A stretch of 64,000 bases of DNA from Leifsonia sp040686855 (GCF_040686855.1 NZ_JBFBOG010000002.1:1302001-1366000); one strand, 5' to 3'; positions 25,183 to 33,434 are shown, counted from the first letter of the stretch. Numbers and translations are program-made. The notes: generated from the sequence alone by a model not told the origin.

Positions 25183-25649
25183 GTGTCCTCCTCGTCGTCG
25201 GCCGCCGAACCGCGGCGGACGCCCGTCTCGTCGCCTCCTGCGCCCGGGAGTGCGCCCGCGGCCAGCATCCTCACCACCGGCAGATCGGCCTCCGCCCAGC
25301 GCAGTTCCTCCAGCTCGGCCGGATCGACCCACCGCAGGTCGTCGTGGTCCGTGCTGGTGACCGGCGCAGCGCCGTCGAGTCGGCAGTCGTAGCAGGCGAG
25401 GTCGATCGCCCGGCCGTCGGGACGCACCGTCACCGTGCGGTCGAGCAGCGCGCCGACCCGGATGCCGACGCCCAACTCCTCGCCGATCTCGCGCGCGAGC
25501 GCCGCCTCCGGAGCCTCGCCGGCCTCCACCTTGCCGCCCGGGAACTCCCACCGTCCGGCAGCATCCTTGCCCGGCGCGCGCCGGCAGGCGAGCACGCGGC
25601 CGCCGTCGTCGGAGCGGATGACCGCGGCGACGACGAGAAGGGGCTGCAT
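25179..25649 (-). CDS. Nudix hydrolase, MutT-like (8-oxo-dGTP pyrophosphohydrolase type)
   Basis: A 156-aa protein with a full Nudix box, GGKVEAGEAPEAALAREIGE near residue 38, followed by ELG. The N-terminal VVAAVIRSDDGGRVLACRR and WEFPGGK are typical of MutT-type enzymes that cleanse oxidised nucleotides. The ~30-residue C-terminal tail is acidic and low complexity. The ATG at 25649 is preceded by GGAGGG. It is the first gene of a coupled pair with the alcohol dehydrogenase. Confidence 0.88.
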   Translation of the reverse strand: MQPLLVVAAVIRSDDGGRVLACRRAPGKDAAGRWEFPGGKVEAGEAPEAALAREIGEELGVGIRVGALLDRTVTVRPDGRAIDLACYDCRLDGAAPVTSTDHDDLRWVDPAELEELRWAEADLPVVRMLAAGALPGAGGDETGVRRGSAADDEEDT

Positions 25650-25691
25650 CCCTCCATCCTGCCCTGCGGTCCGTCTCGTCGGAGAACACCC

Positions 25692-25758
25692 TCCGAATCT
25701 CCGACGGAAAGCGGTGCGGCAGGAGATTCCGACGGATCACGGCCGAAACTCCGACAGA
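25692..25758. repeat. Cluster of TCCGACGGA-type repeats in a divergent intergenic region
   Basis: TCCGACGGA occurs at 25700-25708 and 25728-25736, TCCGACAGA at 25750-25758, and a degenerate copy TCCGAATCT at 25692-25700. They lie between the divergent Nudix and DUF1345 genes. The last one covers the predicted -35 of the DUF1345 gene, as operator repeats would. Confidence 0.5.
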
Positions 25759-25779
25759 GACGGCGCGACCCCCTAGCAT
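25751..25779 (+). promoter_or_regulatory. Promoter of the DUF1345 gene (leaderless)
   Basis: CCGACA (25751-25756) and TAGCAT (25774-25779) are 17 bases apart; the ATG at 25786 follows after 6 bases. The spacing fits a housekeeping-sigma promoter whose transcript begins at the start codon. Confidence 0.55.
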
Positions 25780-25785
25780 CCAGGT

Positions 25786-26478
25786 ATGTCGCAGAGCGCG
25801 CCCGCACGTCGCCCGATGGTGGTCGTGGGATTCGTCGCGAGCCTGCTCGCCCAGCTGGCGATGATCGCGGTGGGGCTGTGGCTGGTCGTCTTCGCGGAGG
25901 ACGACGTGGTCACGACGCTGCTCCTGCTCGGCCTGTGGTGCTCGATCGGGACGGTCTACCTCGTCGTCACGCTCATCGTCCTCGGCCGGCTCTCGAAGGT
26001 CGTGGCACCGCCCGCCGGCCGCCCGGCCCGCTGGGAGACGGGCCGTGGAGCGCGGGTGGTCTCCATGACGGCGACCATCCTCGCCAGCCTCATCGGGCTG
26101 GGCGCGGCCATCCAGGTGCTCGGTCCGCGCAACGACCCCGAGATCGGCTCGTTCACCGACGTCGTCGGCGTCTGGTCGATGCTGCTGGCCTGGGGATTCC
26201 TGCACTGGGGCTTCTCGCAGATCTACTACCAGCGCTACTACAGCAGGCCGACGCCGATGCTGCGCTTCCCGCATCCCGCCGACCAGCCGCCGACGGACCC
26301 GCGGTTCGTCGACTTCGTGTACTTCGCCTTCACCCTGGGCACGACGTTCGCCGCCTCTGACGTGGAGGTGCTCAGCACGCGCCTGCGCTGGACGGTCGTG
26401 TGGCACTCGGTGCTGAGCTTCTTCTTCAACGGCCTCATCATCGTGCTCGCGCTGAACACGATCACCGGGAGCAGGTAG
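25786..26478 (+). CDS. DUF1345 family membrane protein
   Basis: A 230-aa protein with about five membrane helices. The C-terminal half carries the DUF1345 signature: FVDFVYFAFTLGTTFAASDV near residue 170, followed by WHSVLSFFFNGLIIVLALN. The FTLGT...SDV segment resembles a pore-loop arrangement, but no transport function is established. It is divergent from the Nudix gene, with repeat elements in between. It ends 6 bases from the stop of the DUF1905 gene. Confidence 0.82.
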   Translation: MSQSAPARRPMVVVGFVASLLAQLAMIAVGLWLVVFAEDDVVTTLLLLGLWCSIGTVYLVVTLIVLGRLSKVVAPPAGRPARWETGRGARVVSMTATILASLIGLGAAIQVLGPRNDPEIGSFTDVVGVWSMLLAWGFLHWGFSQIYYQRYYSRPTPMLRFPHPADQPPTDPRFVDFVYFAFTLGTTFAASDVEVLSTRLRWTVVWHSVLSFFFNGLIIVLALNTITGSR

Positions 26479-26484
26479 CGCGCG

Positions 26485-26784
26485 CTACAGCAGGGTCTCC
26501 ACGCCGATCCTGACCCGGTCGCCCAACTCGACGCCCTCCGCCTTGCGGACCGCGCTCTTGATCGGCACGACGTACGTGCCGTCCGACTCCGGGAAGATGG
26601 ACGTCGACCAGCGCGAGCCGCCGAGCGTCACCGACACCTTCACCGAGTCGAACCCGGCGGGTGGATGCGGCTGCAGGCGGATGTCTTCCGACACCTCCAG
26701 CGGCAGCCGCGCGAACACCCAGAGCTCCCGCCGGGACGCCCAGCGGAACAGCTCTGCCTCGAACTCGTAGCGGTAGCCGGCCAT
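26485..26784 (-). CDS. DUF1905 domain protein
   Basis: A 99-aa single-domain beta-barrel-like protein: YRYEFEAELFRW at the N-terminus, WVFARLPLEVSEDI near 25, VSVTLGGSRWSTSIFP near 52, and YVVPIKSAVRKAEGVELGD. This matches DUF1905, often fused to YdeI-type domains; here it stands alone. The role is unknown. The ATG at 26784 is 7 bases after a TAGCTT box and lacks a ribosome site. It is divergent from a small membrane-protein gene over 62 bases. Confidence 0.82.
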   Translation of the reverse strand: MAGYRYEFEAELFRWASRRELWVFARLPLEVSEDIRLQPHPPAGFDSVKVSVTLGGSRWSTSIFPESDGTYVVPIKSAVRKAEGVELGDRVRIGVETLL

Positions 26785-26791
26785 ATCCGCC

Positions 26792-26797
26792 AAGCTA
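26792..26797 (-). promoter_or_regulatory. Candidate -10 box (TAGCTT) of a leaderless transcript
   Basis: On the minus strand TAGCTT, then 7 bases, then the ATG at 26784 of the DUF1905 gene. Confidence 0.45.
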
Positions 26798-26846
26798 CCG
26801 GAAGCGACCGACATCGGCGCGGCCGCGGAGAGCGGAGGAGAACGAC

Positions 26847-27233
26847 ATGAACCCACGACCCGGATCGGTCACCTTCGTGGCCGTCCTCACCTACATCAAC
26901 GGCATCCTGAACATCATCGGGGGCATCCTCGTGCTGTTCACGCGCGATCGGATGGCGGCGGGGAACGGCGGCGCGCTGGCGGGGATCACGACGGGGGCCA
27001 TCCTGTCGATCCTGCTCGGCATCATCGTCGTGATCGTGGCCCGCGGACTGCTGCGGGGGAGCTCCGGCGCGCGGGCGGTCGTCACGATCGTCATGATCAT
27101 CGACATCCTCAACGGCCTGCTCATGCTGTTCACCGGGCAGGTCGCGAGCGGCATCATCCAGATCCTCTGGTCGCTGCTCATTATCGTCCTGCTCTACACG
27201 CGCCGCGCGAACGAGTTCTTCGCCAACCGCTGA
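26847..27233 (+). CDS. Small four-helix membrane protein, hypothetical
   Basis: A 128-aa protein with four evenly spaced hydrophobic segments (about residues 9-30, 45-67, 77-95 and 98-117) and short polar loops. It begins MNPRPGSVTFVAVLTYINGI and ends in a short basic tail. The layout resembles small actinobacterial DUF-type membrane proteins, but I cannot name the family. A strong GCGGAGGAG ribosome site precedes the ATG. Confidence 0.7.
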   Translation: MNPRPGSVTFVAVLTYINGILNIIGGILVLFTRDRMAAGNGGALAGITTGAILSILLGIIVVIVARGLLRGSSGARAVVTIVMIIDILNGLLMLFTGQVASGIIQILWSLLIIVLLYTRRANEFFANR

Positions 27234-27300
27234 TCCGTCGGCGGTTTCGGCCAGAATGGACGGGGGCGCGAGAGTTGCGCCTCCTGTTCCGAGGAGTTCC

Positions 27301-27927
27301 ATGCGCTGGCCGAAGTGGTTCCGCAGGAGCGTCGAGAAGACGACGCGAACGCGTCCGTTCGACGAAGACGCGCTGCCCGAGCCGGTCGCCCCCACCCTCG
27401 AGCAGTCAGTCGAAGAAGGCATGCTCCTCGCGGAATACGCCACCCGCATGTCGGTGAAGAACCACATCGTGGTCGACACCATCCAGTACGGCAACTCGTA
27501 CGATCCGGCGCTGCACGCGATGGAGGCGGCCGCCATGCTGCGGGAGCTCGCGTCCGAGCAGGGGATCGCGGCAGGCCGCATCGAGGAGGAGCTGGAGGCG
27601 GCGGAGAATCTGGGCGGCGACGCCGAGCATCCCCACGACTACCGCAAGGTGGATGTGGACAACCTCCGGCTGCGGCGGGATGCGGCGATCGAACTGGCGC
27701 GCCAGCTGCGGGCGAAGGCCGACTCCGACGACGAGCTGACGGCGCTGGTCGAGCGCGGCCGGAAGGACGCGTGGGACGAGGTCGGCCGCGCGATCGAGGC
27801 GGGGCTGGACGCGTTCTCCGGCGCCGAGGCGCTGAAGGCCGACTACGAACGGGAGAAGCCGGCGCGGCTCAAACTGCTCATCTGGCGCGACCTCGCCCGG
27901 CTGGAGGACGAGCGCACCGGCTACTGA
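27301..27927 (+). CDS. Conserved hypothetical protein (208 aa), helical
   Basis: A 208-aa soluble, strongly charged protein, mostly helical, with no signal peptide, cysteine or recognised domain. It starts MRWPKWFRRS. A conserved-looking core (MSVKNHIVVDTIQYGNSYDP) lies near residue 50, and heptad-like Leu/Glu/Arg helices follow in the second half. The ATG at 27301 has GAGGAG 5 bases upstream. It ends 1 base from the stop of the convergent lipase maturation factor gene. Confidence 0.7.
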   Translation: MRWPKWFRRSVEKTTRTRPFDEDALPEPVAPTLEQSVEEGMLLAEYATRMSVKNHIVVDTIQYGNSYDPALHAMEAAAMLRELASEQGIAAGRIEEELEAAENLGGDAEHPHDYRKVDVDNLRLRRDAAIELARQLRAKADSDDELTALVERGRKDAWDEVGRAIEAGLDAFSGAEALKADYEREKPARLKLLIWRDLARLEDERTGY

Positions 27928-27928
27928 C

Positions 27929-29383
27929 TCAGTGCCCGCGGAGGCTGATCGGCGGCACGAGGTCGCCGACCTCCGACCGCACCCACACGTCGCCCGTCTC
28001 GCGCTTCTCGGCGTGCGTCGTGAAGCGGTAGAGGAACATCCTGGCGCGGACCGCGCGCGGCGCTTCTCCGTCGAACGGGTCGTGCCGGAGGAGCTTCAGC
28101 GTCGGCCTGTCGGCCTCCAGCAACCGCAGCAGGAACACCTCGAACCAGGGGGAGTCTCGCGAGCCGAGCGCCAGGAACCACATCAGCCAGTCCAGCCGCA
28201 GATGGTACGGCGCGAACTGTCGCGGAACCCGGTGCGGATCGCCCGGCTTGCCCTTGAAGCCGTACTCGCGCCAGACGGCCTCGGGGTCGTACGGGTCGTC
28301 GGCCGTGCCCTCCACCACCACCTCGTAGCGCTCCCGCGTGACACTGCCGAACGCTCCGTAGGCGTTCACCAGGTGCCAGCGGTTGAAGCTCGCGTTCATC
28401 AGCTGGCGGCGGGCGAACAGGTTGCGCAGCGGGGCCCAGCTCAGGACGACGAGGAACACGGTCACCGCGACCGCGACCACCGCGTACCAGAGCGGCACCG
28501 TGTCCGCGCCGATGCCGCCGACCGCCGCCCCGCCGAGCAGCCACGACCACACGCCGTCGCTGATGCCCGCGAACGCCAGCACGATCGTGATCCAGTTCAG
28601 CCAGGCGAAGTTGCCGGTCAGCACGAGCCACAGCTGGGTGAGGATCATGACGGCGGCCGCGACGCTCGCCACCGGCTGCGGCGCGAACAGGAACCACGGC
28701 ACGATCAGCTGCGCGAAGTGGTTGCCCAGCACCTCCACCCGGTGCCACCACTTCGGCAGCAGGTGCGCCGTCCGGCTCAACGGGTTCGGCATCGGCTGCG
28801 TCTCGTGGTGGTAGTACAGCGCCGTCAGGTCGCGCCACACGCGGTCGCCGCGCATCTTGATCATCCCCGCGCCGAACTCCAGCCGGAACACCAGCCATCG
28901 GAGGAAGAACACGATCGTGATCGGCGGGGCCGTGTCCCAGGCGCCGAGGAACGCCACGACGAACCCCGCCTCGCACAGCAGGCTCTCCCAGCCGAAGCCG
29001 TAGAAGGTCTGCCCGATGTTCACGATCGAGAGGTAGAGGAACCAGACGATCAGGAAGACGAGGACGAACACGGAGGTCGGGGCGAGCTGCACGACCCCCG
29101 CGACGATGAGGGCGGACAGCACCGCGCCCGTCCACGCGACCGCACGCAGCAGCCGGTCGGAATAGCGCCACCGGAAGAGGGTCGGCTGCCTCTGCCCGTA
29201 CGGATGCCGCAGGAAGCGGCGCGCGGGCAGCAGCCCGTGGTCGCCGAGCAGCGCCGGGAACTGGTTGACCGCCGACACGAACGCGATGAGGTAGATCGCC
29301 GCGACACCTCGCTCCAGGATCTCGCGGGCGATCGTGTAGTCGTCGCCGGCCAGCCACCCGGTCAGCCACGCGGGGAACTCCAT
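27929..29383 (-). CDS. Lipase maturation factor family protein
   Basis: A 484-aa polytopic membrane protein of the LMF1/LMF2-related family. Its bacterial members resemble the vertebrate chaperones of lipases and other thiol-dependent folding clients. Recognisable features are FPALLGDHGLLPARRFL near residue 45, FGWESLLCEAGF near 145, RLEFGAGMIKMRGD near 180 and YYHHETQPMPNPLSR near 200. The C-terminal domain has YGAFGSVTRERYEVVVEG near 335. About ten helices are predicted. The ATG at 29383 is chosen because GAGG lies 8 bases upstream; a GTG at 29392 is the alternative. Confidence 0.9.
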   Translation of the reverse strand: MEFPAWLTGWLAGDDYTIAREILERGVAAIYLIAFVSAVNQFPALLGDHGLLPARRFLRHPYGQRQPTLFRWRYSDRLLRAVAWTGAVLSALIVAGVVQLAPTSVFVLVFLIVWFLYLSIVNIGQTFYGFGWESLLCEAGFVVAFLGAWDTAPPITIVFFLRWLVFRLEFGAGMIKMRGDRVWRDLTALYYHHETQPMPNPLSRTAHLLPKWWHRVEVLGNHFAQLIVPWFLFAPQPVASVAAAVMILTQLWLVLTGNFAWLNWITIVLAFAGISDGVWSWLLGGAAVGGIGADTVPLWYAVVAVAVTVFLVVLSWAPLRNLFARRQLMNASFNRWHLVNAYGAFGSVTRERYEVVVEGTADDPYDPEAVWREYGFKGKPGDPHRVPRQFAPYHLRLDWLMWFLALGSRDSPWFEVFLLRLLEADRPTLKLLRHDPFDGEAPRAVRARMFLYRFTTHAEKRETGDVWVRSEVGDLVPPISLRGH

Positions 29384-29448
29384 CCACACCACCTCGCCGT
29401 CGGATGTGGATCACCGTACGCCGGGGGTGGAGTCGGCGCGAGGGCGCG

Positions 29449-29991
29449 TCAGAGCACGACGGACGTCGCGGGCTCGGCCGCGAACAGCTGCCCCGGATAC
29501 CGGAGCCCGGCGAAGTACCGGTTGGTGTGCGCGACGATCTGCTGCCCGCCGATCGCGACGCCGTCCCACTCCGTGTCGGTCGTGGTGTGGGCGTCCGACA
29601 CCAGGGTGACGTCGAAGCCGCGGACCGCCGCGCTCTGCGCCGTCGTGCGGATGCAGTAGTCGGTCTGAGCGCCGGCGATGACCAGGCGGCCGACGTCCAG
29701 GCTTTCCAGCACCTCGTCGAGGTCGGTGTCGGCGAACGCGTCGCGGTAGTGCTTCAGGATGCGCGGCTCGCCGTCGGCCGGGACCAGCTCGTCGGCGAGG
29801 TCGAACGCGGGCGTGCCCTCCTCCATCCCATCCTCCTCGTGCTGAACCCAGACGACCGGGGTGCCGGCCGCGCGGGCGCGGTCGACGAGGGCCGCGGTGC
29901 GCTCCAGGACGCCGGGGACGTCGACGCACCCGGGCAGCACGCCCTTCTGCAGGTCGATCACGAGCAGGGCGGAGGGGACGCCGTCGCTCAC
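29449..29991 (-). CDS. Isochorismatase family cysteine hydrolase
   Basis: A 180-aa alpha/beta hydrolase of the isochorismatase-like (nicotinamidase/YcaC) superfamily. The catalytic triad is visible: Asp in LLVIDLQKGV near 14, Lys in LKHYRDAF near 84, and Cys in AGAQTDYCIRTTA near 117. The substrate is unknown. The GTG start at 29991 overlaps the TGA of the EEP nuclease gene (GTGA), so the two are translationally coupled. Confidence 0.88.
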   Translation of the reverse strand: MSDGVPSALLVIDLQKGVLPGCVDVPGVLERTAALVDRARAAGTPVVWVQHEEDGMEEGTPAFDLADELVPADGEPRILKHYRDAFADTDLDEVLESLDVGRLVIAGAQTDYCIRTTAQSAAVRGFDVTLVSDAHTTTDTEWDGVAIGGQQIVAHTNRYFAGLRYPGQLFAAEPATSVVL

Positions 29992-30665
29992 GCCGCGAGC
30001 TCCGCATCCAGGCGGATCGCCCGGTGGTCGGACGCCCCGGCCGGCAGCACATCCACGTGCTCGATCTCGAACCCGGTGGAGGTGACGAAGTCGAAGTAGC
30101 CCGAGAAGAACTTGTAGCGCAGGTAGGTGGGCTCGGTCGTCCGCTTCAGTGTGTAACCGGACGTCGTCAGGTGACGCTCGAGGCCTCGGATGAACCACGG
30201 GTAGTTGAAGTCGCCGACCATGACCGCGGGGGTGTCGGGCGAGAGGGACCGCATCCCGGCGTGCGCGGCGGCGATCTGCTCGCGGCGCAGCGAGTTGAGG
30301 GCGGTGAGCGGCGCGGCGTGGAACGAGCCGACGAGGACGTCCTCGCCGCTGTCGCGGTCCCTCAGGTGCACGGCGAGCAGGCGCTCGTTGGCGGGCGCGA
30401 GGACCCGGTCGTGCAGTGACTTCTTCACCGCGAACACCTGGGAGTGGAGGATTTCGTAGCGGTCGTCGCGCACGTACACCGCGAGTCCCAGCCGGTTGGC
30501 GCGCGTGGTGTCGGCGAGCGCCAGGTGGTGGAGGCGGGGCGGAAGCGCCTCGCTGTCGCACTCCTGCAGGCAGAGCACGTCGACGTCGTAGTCCTGCGCG
30601 ATGTCCTGCAGCTCGCCGCTGGCGGCGTGCTTACGGAGGTTGTAGCTCACGATCCTCAGGGTCAT
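29988..30665 (-). CDS. Endonuclease/exonuclease/phosphatase (EEP) family protein
   Basis: A 225-aa protein with the core EEP residues: Asn in RIVSYNLRKH near 8, QE in CLQECDSEA near 35, the GDFNYPW motif near 152, and a terminal SDHRAI near 212. No signal peptide is present, so it probably acts in the cytosol on nucleic acid or a phosphoester. The ATG at 30665 has AGAGG upstream. It heads a two-gene unit with the isochorismatase-like gene and is divergent from the LigD polymerase gene. Confidence 0.88.
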   Translation of the reverse strand: MTLRIVSYNLRKHAASGELQDIAQDYDVDVLCLQECDSEALPPRLHHLALADTTRANRLGLAVYVRDDRYEILHSQVFAVKKSLHDRVLAPANERLLAVHLRDRDSGEDVLVGSFHAAPLTALNSLRREQIAAAHAGMRSLSPDTPAVMVGDFNYPWFIRGLERHLTTSGYTLKRTTEPTYLRYKFFSGYFDFVTSTGFEIEHVDVLPAGASDHRAIRLDAELAA

Positions 30666-30807
30666 GCACCTCTTCTCGAGACCTCGTCGGCGCGGGCGGC
30701 ACGGATGCGTGCCCGCTTAGCCATTCTGTCCCACGCGCGCCGACGCTCAAGCGGCCCCGCGGTATCCCACTGCGAATTCACATCGCGGTCCCCGGCGGTT
30801 GGGGCGG

Positions 30808-30813
30808 TACGGT
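30808..30813 (+). promoter_or_regulatory. Candidate -10 box (TACGGT) of a leaderless transcript
   Basis: TACGGT is followed by 7 bases and the ATG at 30821; no ribosome site is visible before that start. Confidence 0.45.
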
Positions 30814-30820
30814 GGGTGCC

Positions 30821-31840
30821 ATGGCAGGTGACGCGGTCGTCCTCACGGTTCCCGGTCCCCACGGCGATCGGGAGGTGCGCATCTCGAGTCCCGGCCGGGT
30901 GATCTTCCCCGAGGTCGGGATCACCAAGCTCGACCTCGCGAACTACCTCGTCGAGGTGGGCGACGCCTTCGTCCGCGCCAACGGCGACCGGCCGGTGTCG
31001 CTCCAGCGCTTCCCGGAGGGGATCGACGGCGAGCAGTTCTTCTCGAAGAACCCGCCGCGCGGCACGCCGGACTACGTCCGCTCGGTGCCGGTGGTCTATC
31101 CGAGCGCCCGATCGCACCCGCAGCTCGTCATCGACGAGCCGGCCGCGGCGGTGTGGGCCGCCCAGATGAACACGGTCGTCTTCCACCCGTGGCCGTCGCG
31201 CGCCGAGGACTCCGACAACCCGGACCAGCTGCGCATCGACCTCGACCCGCAGCCGGGCACCGGGTTCGCGGACGCGGTGCCCGCGGCGATCGAGCTGCGC
31301 ACGGTGCTGCAGGAGGCGGGACTCACCGCGTTCATCAAGACGTCGGGCAACCGCGGACTCCACGTGTTCGCGCCGATCGTCCCGGAGCGGGAGTTCCTGG
31401 ATGTGCGGCACGCCGTCATCGCCGCGGCCCGCGAGCTGGAGCGGCGGATGCCTGAGAAGGTGACCACCGCGTGGTGGAAGGAGGAGCGCGGGGAGCGCAT
31501 CTTCGTCGATTTCAACCAGGCGAACCGCGACCGCACGATGGCAGGCGCGTACAGCCCGCGGGCGCTCCCGCACGCCTCCGTCTCGGCCCCGATCACCTGG
31601 GACGAGCTGGAGCATGTCTCGCCCGAGCAGTTCACCGTGCTGACGATGCCGGAGCGGCTGCGCACGCTCGGCGACCCGTGGGAGTCGTTCGGCGAGTCGC
31701 CCGGGCGCATCGACGAACTCCTCGGCTGGTGGGAGCGCGACCTCTCGAACGGGCTCGGCGAGCTGCCGTTCCCGCCGGACTACCCGAAGATGCCGGGCGA
31801 GCCGCCGCGTGTGCAGCCGAGCCGGGCGAAGAAGGCCTAA
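30821..31840 (+). CDS. LigD-type DNA polymerase domain protein (non-homologous end joining)
   Basis: A 339-aa stand-alone archaeo-eukaryotic-primase-like polymerase, corresponding to the POL domain of LigD. It performs gap filling and primer extension, often with ribonucleotides, at double-strand breaks. Key features are FPEVGITKLDLANYL near residue 32 and the metal-binding acidic motif LRIDLDPQPG near 139. KTSGNRGLHVFAPI near 170 and VDFNQANRDRTMAGAYSPR near 230 are also present. It lacks ligase and phosphoesterase domains. The ligase gene lies immediately downstream in the opposite direction, three bases apart. No Ku gene is in the window. Confidence 0.9.
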   Translation: MAGDAVVLTVPGPHGDREVRISSPGRVIFPEVGITKLDLANYLVEVGDAFVRANGDRPVSLQRFPEGIDGEQFFSKNPPRGTPDYVRSVPVVYPSARSHPQLVIDEPAAAVWAAQMNTVVFHPWPSRAEDSDNPDQLRIDLDPQPGTGFADAVPAAIELRTVLQEAGLTAFIKTSGNRGLHVFAPIVPEREFLDVRHAVIAAARELERRMPEKVTTAWWKEERGERIFVDFNQANRDRTMAGAYSPRALPHASVSAPITWDELEHVSPEQFTVLTMPERLRTLGDPWESFGESPGRIDELLGWWERDLSNGLGELPFPPDYPKMPGEPPRVQPSRAKKA

Positions 31841-31843
31841 GGC

Positions 31844-32914
31844 TCAGGTCAGCACGTCTCCGAGGTCGTAGGCGATCGGACGGTCCAGCTGCTCGAAGGT
31901 GCACGACCGCGCCTCGCGGTCCGGCCGCCAGCGCTCTAACTGCGCGGTGTGCCGGAACCGCATCCCCTCCATCTGGTCGTACCGCACCTCCAGCACGCGC
32001 TCGGGGCGCAGCCGCACGAACGACACGTCCTTGCTGCCGGAGAACCGGCTGCGGTCGGTCTCGCCGGTGACCGCCTCGCCGTTCTCGTCGCGCTCGACGA
32101 GGGGGGCCAGCTCGTCGATCAGCGCCAGCCGCTTGGCGTCGGTGAACGCCGAGACGCCGCCGACGTTGAGCAGCCGTCCGCTGTCGTCGTACAGGCCGAC
32201 GAGCAGCGAGCCGACACCGCGGCCACTGGTGTGGATGCGGTAGCCGAGCGCGACGACGTCCGCGGTGCGATGGTGCTTGATCTTCAGCATCGTGCGCTTG
32301 TTCGGGGCGTAGGCGCCGGCGAACGGCTTGGCGACCACGCCATCAAGGCCGGCGCCCTCGAACTCCTCCAGCCAGCGCTGCGCGGTCTCCTGGTCGGTCG
32401 TCGTCCGGGTCAGCTGGATCGGCGCGGGCAGGTCGCCGGCGAACTCCTCCAGCGCCGCGCGGCGCTCGGCGAACGGCCGGTCGACGTACGACTCGTCGCC
32501 GATCGCGAGCAGATCGAACGCGACGAAGGTGGCCGGGGTCTGCTCGGCCAGCATGTTCACGCGGCTTGCGGCGGGATGGATGCGCTGCGACAGCGCCTCC
32601 CAGTCCAGCCGCTGCTTCCCGGGCTCGCCGGTCGGGACCACGATCTCGCCGTCGAGCACGCACGGTCCCGGCAGGATACGACGGAACGCGTCCACCAGCT
32701 CCGGGAAGTAGCGCGTCAGCATCTTGGAGCCCCGGCTGCCGATCTGGACGTCGCCGATCGTGCCGTCTCCGGCGTCCTCGGCGTAGACGATCGCGCGGAA
32801 CCCGTCCCACTTCGGCTCGTAGCTCAGGCCCCCGGCGACGCTGTCGGGCGCGGGCACGGCGGGAACCGCCTTCGCGAGCATCGGGGCGATGGGGGAGGAG
32901 GCGGAGGGCTGCAT
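31844..32914 (-). CDS. ATP-dependent DNA ligase (LigC/LigD-ligase type)
   Basis: A 356-aa enzyme that seals nicks in duplex DNA. The adenylation lysine is in YEPKWDGFRA near residue 34. Motif III is in VAFDLLAIG near 140, motif IV in DGVVAKPFAG near 200, and motif V in MLKIKHHRTADVV near 220. An OB-fold domain follows. There is no N-terminal DNA-binding domain, so it matches the small LigC or LigD-ligase class used in end joining and repair. The ATG at 32914 has only a weak GGAG directly upstream. It is convergent with the LigD polymerase gene. Confidence 0.92.
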   Translation of the reverse strand: MQPSASSPIAPMLAKAVPAVPAPDSVAGGLSYEPKWDGFRAIVYAEDAGDGTIGDVQIGSRGSKMLTRYFPELVDAFRRILPGPCVLDGEIVVPTGEPGKQRLDWEALSQRIHPAASRVNMLAEQTPATFVAFDLLAIGDESYVDRPFAERRAALEEFAGDLPAPIQLTRTTTDQETAQRWLEEFEGAGLDGVVAKPFAGAYAPNKRTMLKIKHHRTADVVALGYRIHTSGRGVGSLLVGLYDDSGRLLNVGGVSAFTDAKRLALIDELAPLVERDENGEAVTGETDRSRFSGSKDVSFVRLRPERVLEVRYDQMEGMRFRHTAQLERWRPDREARSCTFEQLDRPIAYDLGDVLT

Positions 32915-32961
32915 GCTCCGATCATGCCGCGAACCCCCGACCTCCGGAAGGGATGCGGAGG

Positions 32962-32980
32962 TTAGGTGAGCCTCACCTAT
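32962..32980. promoter_or_regulatory. IdeR/DtxR iron box
   Basis: TTAGGTGAGCCTCACCTAT is a near-perfect palindrome of 19 bases matching the TTAGGTTAGSCTAACCTAA consensus. It overlaps the -10 box (TATAGT, 32978-32983) of the SIP-domain gene, a repressing position when iron is plentiful. Confidence 0.85.
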
Positions 32981-32983
32981 AGT
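32978..32983 (+). promoter_or_regulatory. -10 box (TATAGT) of the SIP-domain gene
   Basis: TATAGT lies 10 bases before the ATG at 32994 and overlaps the right end of the iron box. Confidence 0.55.
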
Positions 32984-32993
32984 GGAAGGCGAG

Positions 32994-33434
32994 ATGTACC
33001 GTCCCGACCACGCCACCCACACCGCCTCGACCGCGCACGCGGACGACCGCGTCCAATTCCTCGTCGTCGGCGACGAGACGTCGTTGGCGCAGTTGGAGGC
33101 GGAGCTCGCGCTGCTGCCGCTGTGCGCCCGTGGGCGGGTGTTCGTCGAGGTTGCCGACGCGTCCCAGATCGTCCCGCTGGCGACCCCGATGCGGATGACC
33201 GTCACCTGGCTGTCGCGCTCGCAGCGCACCGGACGCCCGGGCAGCGGGGAGCGGTGCGCCGCGGGCGAGGCCGGCGCCCGCGCCGTGCGCGCCTGGTGCG
33301 ACGAGATGCTGTGCGACGGCCCGGGAGAGACCCGCGCGATCGTGACCGGCGCGTTCACGCTGGTCGCCGAGGTGCGCGACCACCTCCTCGACGCCGTCGG
33401 CATGGCCCCCGCCGCCGTTGGCGCCGGCCGCTGA
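32994..33434 (+). CDS. Siderophore-interacting (SIP) domain protein lacking the FAD domain
   Basis: A 146-aa protein that corresponds to the C-terminal NAD(P)H-binding half of siderophore-interacting ferric reductases. FLVVGDETSLAQLEAEL is at residues ~17-33 and the motif CAAGEAGARAVRAW lies near 86, where full-length SIPs have WxAGE. The N-terminal FAD-binding barrel is absent, so it cannot be a complete ferric reductase. It may partner another flavoprotein or have a different redox or regulatory role. The ATG at 32994 follows GGAAGG. Iron-dependent repression is indicated by the overlapping iron box. Confidence 0.82.
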   Translation: MYRPDHATHTASTAHADDRVQFLVVGDETSLAQLEAELALLPLCARGRVFVEVADASQIVPLATPMRMTVTWLSRSQRTGRPGSGERCAAGEAGARAVRAWCDEMLCDGPGETRAIVTGAFTLVAEVRDHLLDAVGMAPAAVGAGR

